Origin: Chitinophagaceae bacterium
GTDB lineage: Bacteria; Bacteroidota; Bacteroidia; Chitinophagales; Chitinophagaceae
Direction of reading: 5' to 3'
Length of the DNA: 35,576 nucleotides
NCBI GenBank assembly: GCA_009996675.1
Contig: JAACZQ010000050.1
Coordinates: 1-35,576, forward strand
This document shows positions 7,984-15,366 of the stretch, one piece after another (within the stretch, counting starts at the first letter, position 1; every line of letters starts with the position of its first letter). The notes under the pieces were generated by a model. That model had not been told where the DNA came from. It saw nothing but the letters and a program-made list of their open reading frames with translations, and ran no database searches. The position numbers were made by a program, and so were the translations under genes.

Positions 7984-8061
7984 GAAGCTATTTCCTTTTT
8001 CTTTTCACTACAAATATCAATCTTGGATAAGAGAATACCTAGAAGTAAATTTTCATTTCGA

Positions 8062-8078
8062 AATTGAAATTTTCAATT
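8062..8078. repeat. Inverted AATTGAAA/TTTCAATT pair, part of an iteron-like set
   Basis: AATTGAAA (8062-8069) and TTTCAATT (8071-8078) face each other with one base between; the second runs on as AATTGAAAG (8075-8083). The same octamer occurs again in both arms of the large inner repeat (8132-8139 and 8151-8158). Repeated copies inside about 100 non-coding bases suggest a protein-binding site. Confidence 0.5.
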
Positions 8079-8093
8079 GAAAGAATTTAACCC

Positions 8094-8204
8094 TTTTCTT
8101 TTGACCTTCAAAATTAAATCGCTTTTTTCACTTTCAATTCTACTATGTAGAATTGAAAGTGAAAAAAGGTAATAGCTGAAAACTTATCGAAGGTCAAAAG
8201 AAAA
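8094..8204. repeat. Nested inverted repeats: 22-bp inner and 16-bp outer
   Basis: The inner arms 8122-8143 and 8147-8168 are perfectly complementary over 22 bp with a three-base TAT loop. The outer arms 8094-8109 and 8189-8204 are perfectly complementary over 16 bp. The region lies between convergent genes ending at 7983 and 8207. No uninterrupted T-run follows the inner stem on either strand, so a plain intrinsic terminator is not a full explanation. An origin, a transfer or processing site, or a two-way terminator made of the whole structure are options. Confidence 0.75.
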
Positions 8205-8206
8205 AG

Positions 8207-8725
8207 TCACTTAACTGGAAACGACTGTAACCTACCATAGAATTTATTTTTTGCCATTTTTAGATCCCCTTTTTGACTCAAATATTGTTTCATTGTATTC
8301 TCAGTTATGCCTCTAATATCAAAAACCTGTATTAATATTTGCGCCATTTCTTCTTTACTTGTCTTTATATATTCTAAATCCTTCAGAAGGCTAAAAATAA
8401 ATGCAATGTCTTTTGGTTTTGTACCTGGCTGCAGCTTTATGGTTCCGTAATGTAGTACTCCATTTTTTTCTTCATTTAAATAATCAAGAATCATCTGTGA
8501 GCATATTCTTGTTTCTTCAAAATTTTCAGCCCGCTGTGGATGTAAGCTTTCATCTCCGGCCCTCTGTTCACAAAATTTAGTTATGAAAGGTCGACATGCA
8601 TTTTTTTCAGTAAATGATAACTTGACCCACACCTTTTTGAAAAACTCATAAGCCTTATCAGGATCTAACATTATTGTATGGATAATAGATTTATTAAAAT
8701 CAATTATTTCTTTTGGCTTCATCAT
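8207..8725 (-). CDS. Integrase-coupled hypothetical protein, C-terminus RteC-like
   Basis: This 172-residue protein begins with ATG overlapping the integrase stop in an ATGA arrangement, so it should be translationally coupled to the integrase. It has no signal peptide. The C-terminal 75 residues (KPKDIAFIFSLLK..., ...FDIRG..., ...KNKFYGRLQSF) resemble in layout the C-terminal part of RteC, the excision regulator of Bacteroides conjugative transposons. I make that comparison from memory of the family pattern and it is weak. Context supports a role in integration or excision control. Otherwise the function is unknown. Confidence 0.6.
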   Translation of the reverse strand: MMKPKEIIDFNKSIIHTIMLDPDKAYEFFKKVWVKLSFTEKNACRPFITKFCEQRAGDESLHPQRAENFEETRICSQMILDYLNEEKNGVLHYGTIKLQPGTKPKDIAFIFSLLKDLEYIKTSKEEMAQILIQVFDIRGITENTMKQYLSQKGDLKMAKNKFYGRLQSFPVK

Positions 8726-9924
8726 TTCGTAGATTTTAATTTTGAAATCTGTATTTTTTGAATTGAATCGAATATGCGCTGTTGAGTTATTTTACCATAT
8801 ATCTGAGTGGTCTTGATACTTGAATGACCTAGTAACATACTTACATCTTCTAAAGGCATGTTATTATTTAAGCAAATAGTTGTTGCAAATGTGTGCCTTG
8901 CTACGTGATGCGTAATGCTTCTTTTAATTCCAGCTAGATCACCTATTACTTTTAGATAGCTATTTACTTTCTGGTTACTAATCTTAGGAAGAAGCTTATT
9001 CAATACTTTCCTTTCCGGCGAACCTTTATACTTATCAATGATTTTCTTTGCTTGAGGCAAAAGTGGTATCTCAATGGCCCTACTTGTTTTCTGTTGTATG
9101 AACTTAATAGAAGGCTTATTCTTATAAGCTGAGAGATTATTCATTGTTAGATCTTGGGCATCCTGGAATCGAAGACCGGTATAAACGGAAAACAAAAAGA
9201 GATCTTTCACCTTATCCAGGCTCTGATTATGGGATAGATCTAGTTTTAATAAAAGATCAATTTCTTCCTGGCTTAAAAATTCTCGATCAGTTTTAACCGT
9301 ATTGAGTTTAAAATTGGCATAAGGTTGCTTGAAAATATGCCCTTCGGCTAGTGCCTTTAAAAGAATAGTCCTAAGCCTTGAATGATATTTATTAATGGTA
9401 TTCTTATGCAGATCATATTCTTCCTTCAAGAAGAGGTCATAAGCATTAATAAAACTATAATCCACTTGATCTATATATATGTCCTGAGACTTATACATTT
9501 TTGCGAGAAACTCATTGAGACTTTTGAATGACTGGTGGTATTTATTAAGAGATATCTTCTTGATCTCATTTCTGATCTTGATTTCCTCAATATGCTGCTG
9601 AAAATAGGCCAATAGTCCAATATTGACCTTTTGCTTGCCGGTGAGTAGTTCCTTAAGTATGGCCGCAGAAACAGGCTTATTCTTCTTTTCCAGGTCAATT
9701 ATCAGTTCATAGACCTTCGCCTTCCTTTTTACAAGCTCCTGGTTGACTAAATGATTACTTTTTGTAAGCTGTTCTTCCTGGTTCCAGTCCTTAGTTGTCG
9801 ATACATATCCGGTATGCAGTTCTGCTTTCTTTCGATCGAGCGTAATACGTAAGTAAATAGGTAATTCTCCCTTAGTGGTGCGTGTAGATAGCAGATAATA
9901 TTTGAGAGAGACTTTCGCTGCCAT
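8722..9924 (-). CDS. int: Tyrosine recombinase (integrase) of the element
   Basis: This 400-residue protein has an N-terminal arm-binding domain (about 1-90), a SAM-like core-binding domain (about 105-205) and a catalytic domain (about 215-385). Catalytic residues are Arg252 in TGLRFQD, Lys279, His340 and Arg343 in HVARH, His367 in LLGHSS and the nucleophile Tyr376 in TQIYGKI. All are present, so it should be active. It is the gene nearest the tRNA and so the likely agent of insertion at the 19-bp site. Near-palindromic TGTTGAAACA overlaps its start codon and recurs 30 bases upstream, which may allow autoregulation or mark arm sites. It belongs to the group common in Bacteroidota mobile elements. 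Confidence 0.95.
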   Translation of the reverse strand: MAAKVSLKYYLLSTRTTKGELPIYLRITLDRKKAELHTGYVSTTKDWNQEEQLTKSNHLVNQELVKRKAKVYELIIDLEKKNKPVSAAILKELLTGKQKVNIGLLAYFQQHIEEIKIRNEIKKISLNKYHQSFKSLNEFLAKMYKSQDIYIDQVDYSFINAYDLFLKEEYDLHKNTINKYHSRLRTILLKALAEGHIFKQPYANFKLNTVKTDREFLSQEEIDLLLKLDLSHNQSLDKVKDLFLFSVYTGLRFQDAQDLTMNNLSAYKNKPSIKFIQQKTSRAIEIPLLPQAKKIIDKYKGSPERKVLNKLLPKISNQKVNSYLKVIGDLAGIKRSITHHVARHTFATTICLNNNMPLEDVSMLLGHSSIKTTQIYGKITQQRIFDSIQKIQISKLKSTK

Positions 9925-9963
9925 GTTGAAACATTTGGATTTTGTTGAATCCTTGTTGAAACA
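9924..9963. promoter_or_regulatory. TGTTGAA repeats upstream of the integrase: candidate arm-type sites
   Basis: TGTTGAAACA occurs at 9924-9933 and 9954-9963, with TTGTTGAAT between them at 9942-9950. Related copies lie near the left end: ATTGAAACATTG at 158-169 and TTGTTGAAT at 167-175. Matching short repeats inside both ends of an element, next to its integrase, are what arm-binding sites look like. They also cover the integrase start and probably its promoter. Confidence 0.5.
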
Positions 9964-10000
9964 ATTTAGCGAAAAAATGCGAATCTTCCTGAAAGGTAAT

Positions 10001-10037
10001 GAAACAAAAAGGCCTTGTAATAAGGATTACAAGGCCT
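10001..10037 (-). terminator. Element-borne replacement terminator for tRNA-Asp
   Basis: A 12-bp perfect stem (10010-10021 with 10026-10037, four-base loop) is followed on the minus strand by TTTTTGTTTC. It lies 25 bases past the tRNA-Asp 3' end but inside the element. It therefore replaces the chromosomal terminator now stranded at 54-82. The integrase starts on its far side, also on the minus strand, so it also shields that gene from tRNA readthrough. Confidence 0.85.
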
Positions 10038-10061
10038 GAAGAATCTAGGTGAAGAAACCTA

Positions 10062-10080
10062 GCGGACCGGACGGGACTCG
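10062..10080. repeat. attR: right copy of the 19-bp att core, inside tRNA-Asp
   Basis: Identical to 83-101. It supplies the 3' side of the T-stem, the acceptor 3' strand and the discriminator base, so the tRNA stays whole after integration. Confidence 0.9.
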
Positions 10081-10136
10081 AACCCGCGACCTCCGCCGTG
10101 ACAGGGCGGCATTCTAACCAACTGAACTACCGATCC
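10063..10136 (-). tRNA. tRNA-Asp (anticodon GTC)
   Basis: The minus strand folds as a full cloverleaf: acceptor GGATCGG with CCGGTCC (one T-G pair), a D-arm containing TTCAGTTGGTTAGAA, an anticodon stem CCGCC/GGCGG around CTGTCAC giving anticodon GTC, and a T-arm CGGGTTCGAGTCCCG. The discriminator is G and CCA is not encoded. Its 3' 18 bases are the att core used by the adjoining element. Confidence 0.95.
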
Positions 10137-10159
10137 AATATTTTAAGAAGAACTAAAAT

Positions 10160-10239
10160 TCAAAACCTTGACTCGAACCCGTCCCCACAATACTGTGGGG
10201 ATGACAGGACGGTATTCCAACCAACTGAACTACCGATCC
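10160..10239 (-). pseudogene. Decayed second tRNA-Asp copy
   Basis: The minus strand starts GGATCGGTAGTTCAGTTGGTT exactly like the intact tRNA-Asp and keeps CCTGTCA of the anticodon loop and GGGTTCGAGTC of the T-arm. The anticodon loop is interrupted by a small hairpin (CCCCACA/TGTGGGG), the variable region is missing, and the acceptor 3' strand is replaced by unrelated AT-rich sequence, so no acceptor stem can form. It sits about 25 bases upstream of the working copy. It is probably a duplicated tRNA-Asp damaged by an earlier event. Confidence 0.7.
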
Positions 10240-10363
10240 AAATCCCTGAAAACCACCGGTAAGTCGTTTTCGGGACGGCAAAGATAAGGGTAAAGAAGAT
10301 TCACAAACAAATCTTTTCCCGAAAAAATCTGAACCCCTAATTTTACCGCACCAATTATAGATT

Positions 10364-11341
10364 ATGCCCCAATACCCCAATAGACAATTCCTTGATTTTG
10401 AGAAACCCATTAAGGAATTATACGAGCAGATTGAGGATACCAAGAAACTGGCCGAAAAGAACCCCAAAATCGATTACAGGTCCACCATTGAACAGTTGGA
10501 AGCCTCTATCATTGATAAGCGCCGGGAAATTACCCAGCACCTGAGCCCCTGGCAGCGGGTTCAGCTGAGCCGTCACCCCGATCGTCCCTATACTTTGAAA
10601 TACATCGATAAAATGTGCACCAATTTCGTGGAGCTGCATGGCGACCGCAATGTGCGCGACGATAAGGCCATGGTGGGTGGATTTGCACAGCTGGATGGGG
10701 AAACGGTGATGATCATTGGTCAGCAGAAAGGTACCAATACCAAAATGCGTCAGTTGCGCAATTTCGGCATGGCCAATCCCGAAGGTTACCGCAAAGCCCT
10801 GCGTTTGATGCGCCTGGCCGAAAAATTCAATAAACCCATTATTGCGCTGGTAGATACACCGGGTGCTTATCCCGGACTGGAAGCAGAAGAGCGCGGACAG
10901 GGGGAAGCCATTGCCCGGAATATATATGAAATGATCCGCCTGAAAGTGCCGGTGATTGTGGTGATCATTGGAGAAGGTGCATCTGGTGGTGCCCTGGGTA
11001 TTGGTGTGGGCGACCGGGTATTGATGATGGAAAATACCTGGTATACCGTAATTTCACCGGAGAGCTGTAGCTCTATCCTGTGGCGCAGCTGGGAGAAGAA
11101 AGAAATAGCGGCCGAGCAGCTTCGGCTCACGGCTACAGATATGAAAGGATTTGGCCTGGTGGATGAAATTGTGACCGAACCACTGGGTGGTGCACACTGG
11201 GATTATGATGAGGCCGCCGCCAAACTCAAATCCTGCATCCTGCATGCTTTACAGGAAATCAAAGACCAGGACCCCGAAACGCGTATCAATAACCGGATTG
11301 AGAAATACGGTAAAATGGGCTTCTGGGAAGAAGTGGTGTGA
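10364..11341 (+). CDS. accA: Acetyl-CoA carboxylase carboxyltransferase subunit alpha
   Basis: This 325-residue protein is a standard AccA. It transfers the carboxyl group from carboxybiotin to acetyl-CoA, making malonyl-CoA for fatty-acid synthesis, as an alpha2beta2 complex with AccD in the cytoplasm. The N-terminal 60 residues form the usual helical region. The crotonase-fold core has [12 protein letters not shown] (203-214), the oxyanion-hole segment, and DTPGAYPG upstream. Length matches the family. It stands alone: tRNA-Asp is behind it, and a repeat-rich spacer separates it from dapA. accD is not in the window. Nothing is unusual. Confidence 0.97.
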   Translation: MPQYPNRQFLDFEKPIKELYEQIEDTKKLAEKNPKIDYRSTIEQLEASIIDKRREITQHLSPWQRVQLSRHPDRPYTLKYIDKMCTNFVELHGDRNVRDDKAMVGGFAQLDGETVMIIGQQKGTNTKMRQLRNFGMANPEGYRKALRLMRLAEKFNKPIIALVDTPGAYPGLEAEERGQGEAIARNIYEMIRLKVPVIVVIIGEGASGGALGIGVGDRVLMMENTWYTVISPESCSSILWRSWEKKEIAAEQLRLTATDMKGFGLVDEIVTEPLGGAHWDYDEAAAKLKSCILHALQEIKDQDPETRINNRIEKYGKMGFWEEVV

Positions 11342-11445
11342 GTGAATAGTGAGTAGTCAGTAGTGAGTGAAAGGGGAAAAGCGCTTCCAACTTCTAACCT
11401 CCAACTTCAAACCATAAACCATAAACCAAAAACCATAACCCAACC
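11342..11445. repeat. Low-complexity spacer with dispersed repeat words
   Basis: It begins GTGAATAGTGAGTAGTCAG (11342-11360), which is found in inverse orientation at 30075-30093. It goes on with alternating AACTTC/AACCTCC words (about 11388-11410), the complement of the 14-bp array at 29974-30038, and then ACCATAA units, the complement of the TTTATGG array at 34939-34980. Confidence 0.7.
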
Positions 11446-11447
11446 CC

Positions 11448-12332
11448 ATGTCAACCCTTCGTCAACAGCTCAATGGAACCGGTGTAGCACTGGTTACGCC
11501 TTTTACCGCACAACATGCCATTGATTTTGTGGCATTGGGTAAGGTTATTGAAGCCATGATTGCCGGCGGTGTGGAATACCTGGTTGCCCTGGGTACCACC
11601 GGCGAAACACCGGCTTTGGATAAGCAGGAGAAGAAGGATATTGTACAGTTTACCATGGAGAAAGTAGCCGGCCGTGTACCGGTAGTGGTAGGGGCTGGTG
11701 GAAACAATACGGCAGAGCTGGTAAAAGAGCTGGAATCCTTTCCATTGGATCAGGCAGCGGCTGTTTTGAGTGCTGCCCCTTATTACAATAAGCCATCGCA
11801 GGAGGGATTGTATCAACATTATAAAGCCGTGGCTGCGGCCTCACCCAAGCCCGTAATCCTGTACAATGTACCAGGCAGAACGGGCAGGAATATGAGTGCG
11901 GCAACTACATTGCGACTGGCCAATGAAGTGCCCAATATACTGGGCATCAAAGAAGCGAGTGGCGATATGGCCCAGTGTATGGAAATCCTGCGCGATAAAC
12001 CGGCTGATTTTATGGTGGTGAGTGGTGATGATGCCCTGGCCCTGCCCCAGATTGCCTGTGGTATGGAAGGCGTGATCAGTGTGGCTGCCAATGCTTTCCC
12101 GCGTGCGTTCTCCGATATGGTAAGGGCGGCCCTGCGGCAGGATTTTGTAAGCGCCAAGTCGCTCAACGACCCCCTGATCAAAGCCTATGACCTGATGTTT
12201 GCCGAAAATAACCCTGCCGGTGTAAAAGCCTTTATGTTTGAGCAGGGGTTGATACAGAATGAAGTACGCCTGCCGGTAGTGCCACTGAGCAGTGGTCTGC
12301 ATGCGGCTGTAAAGGCATACCTGAAAGGCTGA
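11448..12332 (+). CDS. dapA: 4-hydroxy-tetrahydrodipicolinate synthase
   Basis: This 294-residue TIM-barrel enzyme condenses pyruvate with aspartate semialdehyde in the lysine/diaminopimelate pathway, which also feeds peptidoglycan. Key residues are in place: Thr50-Thr51 of GTTGE, Tyr139 in YNVPGRTG with Arg144, and the Schiff-base Lys168 in GIKEASGD. Length is typical. An intrinsic terminator follows at 12357. It is probably a single-gene transcript. Confidence 0.96.
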   Translation: MSTLRQQLNGTGVALVTPFTAQHAIDFVALGKVIEAMIAGGVEYLVALGTTGETPALDKQEKKDIVQFTMEKVAGRVPVVVGAGGNNTAELVKELESFPLDQAAAVLSAAPYYNKPSQEGLYQHYKAVAAASPKPVILYNVPGRTGRNMSAATTLRLANEVPNILGIKEASGDMAQCMEILRDKPADFMVVSGDDALALPQIACGMEGVISVAANAFPRAFSDMVRAALRQDFVSAKSLNDPLIKAYDLMFAENNPAGVKAFMFEQGLIQNEVRLPVVPLSSGLHAAVKAYLKG

Positions 12333-12356
12333 TCCGTTCAGTCGTTTAAATAATTT

Positions 12357-12392
12357 ATCCGGGGTAGTAGCAGATACTGCCCCGGATTTTTT
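12357..12392 (+). terminator. Intrinsic terminator after dapA
   Basis: ATCCGGGG (12357-12364) pairs with CCCCGGAT (12380-12387), with a further AGTA/TACT pairing inside, and runs into TTTTTT. It begins 25 bases past the dapA stop and comes before the next start. Confidence 0.85.
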
Positions 12393-12416
12393 ATCTTATA
12401 GGCTCAAACCCTTGCT

Positions 12417-13598
12417 ATGACCAATACTACTGCCGTCCTGAAAAGCAGGATCAATTCCATTGACCTGCTCCGGGGCATGATCATGATTATAATGGCACTG
12501 GATCATGTGCGCGATTTTTTTCACATCACGGCCATGACTGAAGACCCTACCAATCCTGCTACCACCACACCTATTTTATTTTTCACCCGTTGGATCACGC
12601 ATTACTGTGCCCCCATCTTTGTATTCCTCACCGGCACTGCTGCTTTTTTAAGCGGTCAGCGTAAAACCAAAAAAGAACAATCGGCTTTCCTGTTCAAACG
12701 GGGACTCTGGCTCATCATAGCAGAACTGACTATCGTAAACCTGTTTTTTGGATTTGATCCGCTCTACCATTTTGTGGGTTTACAGGTGATCTGGGTGATT
12801 GGTGTGTCCATGATTTTGTTATCGGTACTCTTATACCTGCCTTTACGGGTATTGTTTGTGATTGGATTATTGCTGGTAGCCGGGCATAACCTGCTCGACA
12901 GGTTTAATTATGCCAGTATGGGAGAAACACCGCTCTGGTACGGACTGCTCCATCAGCAGGTCTTTCTTAATTATGCCGAGGGCAGGTTTTTTGGGGTACT
13001 CTATCCCCTGATTCCCTGGCCGGGTGTGATGTTATTGGGCTACTGCCTGGGTTCCTGGTATGTAAAGGGCTTTGATGCGGGACGCAGGAAAAAACTATTG
13101 GTACAATGGGGACTGGGTGCGATTGTATTATTTGTGGCATTGCGCTGGGCCAATGTATATGGCGATCTCGTACCCTGGAGCAAGCAGTCTGAAACTTTCC
13201 GGACTGTTATTTCCTTTTTTAATGTTACCAAATACCCGCCATCCTTATTATACCTCTGCATGACATTGGGACCGGGCTTGCTGGTACTGCGTGCTGTGGA
13301 GAAAGCCAGTGGCAGCTGGACCAACTATGTGCTGGTTTTTGGCCGGGTACCCCTGTTTTACTACCTGCTGCATTTCTTTACCATACACCTGCTTTGTGTA
13401 ATAGCTTTCTTTGCCACCGGCGAGCCCATGAGCCGGGCTGCATCGGGTATGATGGCATTCAGGCCCAATGACTGGGGCTTTTCCCTGGGTGTTGTGTACC
13501 TGATCTGGATAGGCTTACTGGTATTCCTGTATCCGTTTTGTAAGCGATACAGCGAATACAAAGCCACACACAATCAATGGTGGCTGAGTTATCTCTGA
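12417..13598 (+). CDS. DUF1624/heparan-alpha-glucosaminide N-acetyltransferase-like membrane protein
   Basis: This 393-residue integral membrane protein has about ten hydrophobic segments. The N-terminal signature SIDLLRGMIMIIMALDHVRDFF is typical of the DUF1624/YeiB-like group related to eukaryotic HGSNAT acyltransferases. TRWITHYCAPIFVFLTG follows as the second helix of the same pattern. Members are thought to move acyl groups across the inner membrane, but the substrate here is unknown. The C-terminus has a further pair of helices (IWIGLLVFLYPFC) and a short cytoplasmic tail. It is downstream of the dapA terminator and seems to be transcribed alone. Confidence 0.8.
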   Translation: MTNTTAVLKSRINSIDLLRGMIMIIMALDHVRDFFHITAMTEDPTNPATTTPILFFTRWITHYCAPIFVFLTGTAAFLSGQRKTKKEQSAFLFKRGLWLIIAELTIVNLFFGFDPLYHFVGLQVIWVIGVSMILLSVLLYLPLRVLFVIGLLLVAGHNLLDRFNYASMGETPLWYGLLHQQVFLNYAEGRFFGVLYPLIPWPGVMLLGYCLGSWYVKGFDAGRRKKLLVQWGLGAIVLFVALRWANVYGDLVPWSKQSETFRTVISFFNVTKYPPSLLYLCMTLGPGLLVLRAVEKASGSWTNYVLVFGRVPLFYYLLHFFTIHLLCVIAFFATGEPMSRAASGMMAFRPNDWGFSLGVVYLIWIGLLVFLYPFCKRYSEYKATHNQWWLSYL

Positions 13599-13692
13599 AC
13601 AGGTAACTGCCGACTCCTGATGCTATAATTACCTAATAATGGGTAATGCTATTTTAGTACTGTTGACTATCTTGCTTTCCTAATCAGTATCT

Positions 13693-15366
13693 ATGAAAAA
13701 CCTAATTGTTACAGGTATTTGTATTTTATTACTCCAATGTACGTTGGCGCAAAATGTTTTTCCTTTTAAAACAAAGGAGGGTAAATTTGGTTTTACCGAT
13801 GCCAATGGTAAACTACTCGTTCTTCCCAAATATGATGATGCGGGTGAAGAATCGCAGGGCATGATGCCTGTTAAGCTCAATAACAAATACGGCTTTATAG
13901 ATTCCTGGACGGGGAAAGAGCTGATATCTCCGCAATACGATTACGCCGGGCCCATGATAGGAGACCGGGCGGCGGTAAAAATCAACGGTAAATACGGTTA
14001 TATAGATCCTGCCAATAAACTGGTCATTCCAGCTATTTATGATATTGCTTATGAGTTCAGTGAAGGCTTTGCTGTTGTTCAGCGTGGCAGTAAAAAAAGT
14101 TTTATAGACATCAAGGGTAATAAACTGAAAAACCTTGAGTTTGATTATGCCAGTTCATTCGATCAAGGCCTGGCAGCAGTGTACAATGGCAACGATATCC
14201 GCACCATTAAAGTGGGATTTATTAATAAAAAAGGGGAATATGTAGTTGCTCCCAGGTATCAGTATTGGGCAATTGATAAGGGTTATTACCGGTTTCATGA
14301 AGGGCTTGCTGCAGTATCGGTAGATAACAAATCGGGTTTCATCAATAACCAGGGTGTGGAAGTGATTACGCCCAAATACAGTACGGTGTCTGAGTTTTAC
14401 CAGGGATATGCAATCTACAGAGCATACAGCAAAGAATTATATGAAAGCATGTATGGTCCCGTTGGTGTTCTTGATAAGTCGGGCAGAGAAGTGAGTACGG
14501 CCATTTATAATGATATTGATTTTAAATGGCTGAAACAATATAATTTACTGATCACAAGCACTACTGAAAAAAATGCACAGGGTAATTCTGTAACCAAATA
14601 CGGTTTGTTTACTGTTAATGGCAATCGTGAAGTTATTAGGCCGGTTTATGATAAAATCGGGGATATGGTCAACGGTATGGCACATGTGGTTGTGAATAAT
14701 AAATACGGGGCCATTGATTCCACCGGCCGTCAGATAGCAGCGCCTAAATACGAATTCATGGATGATTTTTATGAAAAAAGAGCTGCTGTTAAATGGAATA
14801 AAAAATACGGTTTTATTGATGCTTCCGGTAAAGAAATTACGCCTTTTAAGTATGATAATGTTACTGGTTTTGAAGAGGGAATGGCTTCGGTATTATCGGG
14901 GGGCAAAGCTGGCTTCATAGATGCAACAGGGAAGGAAGTAATTGCTTTACAATATGATAATGTTGATTTCTTCAAAGAGGGTCTGGCCATGGTGGTACAA
15001 AACGATAAGTTTGGCTTTATTGATAAAACAGGTAAGCCCATCACTGCTTTAAAATACGAAAATGCCCTTTCGTTTTCCAATGGACTGGCCATTATTGTAC
15101 TCAATAAAAAAGCCGGTATTATCGACAAAACAGGAAAAGAAATTGTGCCGCCTCTTTATGAGGATATTGATAATAAAGGAGATTATATTTACTTCAGTGA
15201 GAATGGAAAATGGGGTGTGATGGATAAGACTGGTAAAAAAATTATAACAGCGAAGTTTGACAGGATTATGCAGCAGTTTATCGGCGATACAGCTGTAGCT
15301 TTTCAAAATGGTAAAGCTGTTTACATAGACAAAGCCGGTAACGTAACAGGTACCCTGATTCAATAA
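13693..15366 (+). CDS. Secreted WG-repeat protein
   Basis: This 557-residue protein has a signal peptide of about 20 residues (hydrophobic core ICILLLQ, cleavage after TLAQ). The rest is WG (KWG) beta-hairpin repeats, each about 45 residues with the pattern KYGFID..GKE...KYD....F..G.A.V, repeated about ten to twelve times. Such proteins are common in Bacteroidota and thought to be periplasmic or surface scaffolds; no enzyme motif is seen. Its stop codon directly abuts the stop of the convergent mutS gene with no base between, so no separate terminator exists there. Confidence 0.85.
   Translation: MKNLIVTGICILLLQCTLAQNVFPFKTKEGKFGFTDANGKLLVLPKYDDAGEESQGMMPVKLNNKYGFIDSWTGKELISPQYDYAGPMIGDRAAVKINGKYGYIDPANKLVIPAIYDIAYEFSEGFAVVQRGSKKSFIDIKGNKLKNLEFDYASSFDQGLAAVYNGNDIRTIKVGFINKKGEYVVAPRYQYWAIDKGYYRFHEGLAAVSVDNKSGFINNQGVEVITPKYSTVSEFYQGYAIYRAYSKELYESMYGPVGVLDKSGREVSTAIYNDIDFKWLKQYNLLITSTTEKNAQGNSVTKYGLFTVNGNREVIRPVYDKIGDMVNGMAHVVVNNKYGAIDSTGRQIAAPKYEFMDDFYEKRAAVKWNKKYGFIDASGKEITPFKYDNVTGFEEGMASVLSGGKAGFIDATGKEVIALQYDNVDFFKEGLAMVVQNDKFGFIDKTGKPITALKYENALSFSNGLAIIVLNKKAGIIDKTGKEIVPPLYEDIDNKGDYIYFSENGKWGVMDKTGKKIITAKFDRIMQQFIGDTAVAFQNGKAVYIDKAGNVTGTLIQ

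Larger units (their letters stand above)
83..10080. mobile_element. tRNA-Asp-integrated element of about 9.98 kb carrying anti-phage genes
   Basis: The element is bounded by identical 19-bp sequences, one inside the 3' half of an intact tRNA-Asp gene and one alone at the left. A tyrosine recombinase gene sits next to the tRNA-proximal end, as in integrative elements and satellites that use tRNA 3' ends. By eye the interior is about one third G+C, well below the flanks. Contents from left to right are an IetAS-like pair, a 65-codon ORF plus dGTPase, small unknown genes, an HTH protein, a RepA-like ATPase, a nested inverted-repeat region, a possible RteC-like gene and the integrase. I see no relaxase, primase or phage structural gene, so it could be a mobilizable element, a satellite or a decayed relic. 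The termini are well supported; the class is inferred. Confidence 0.9.
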
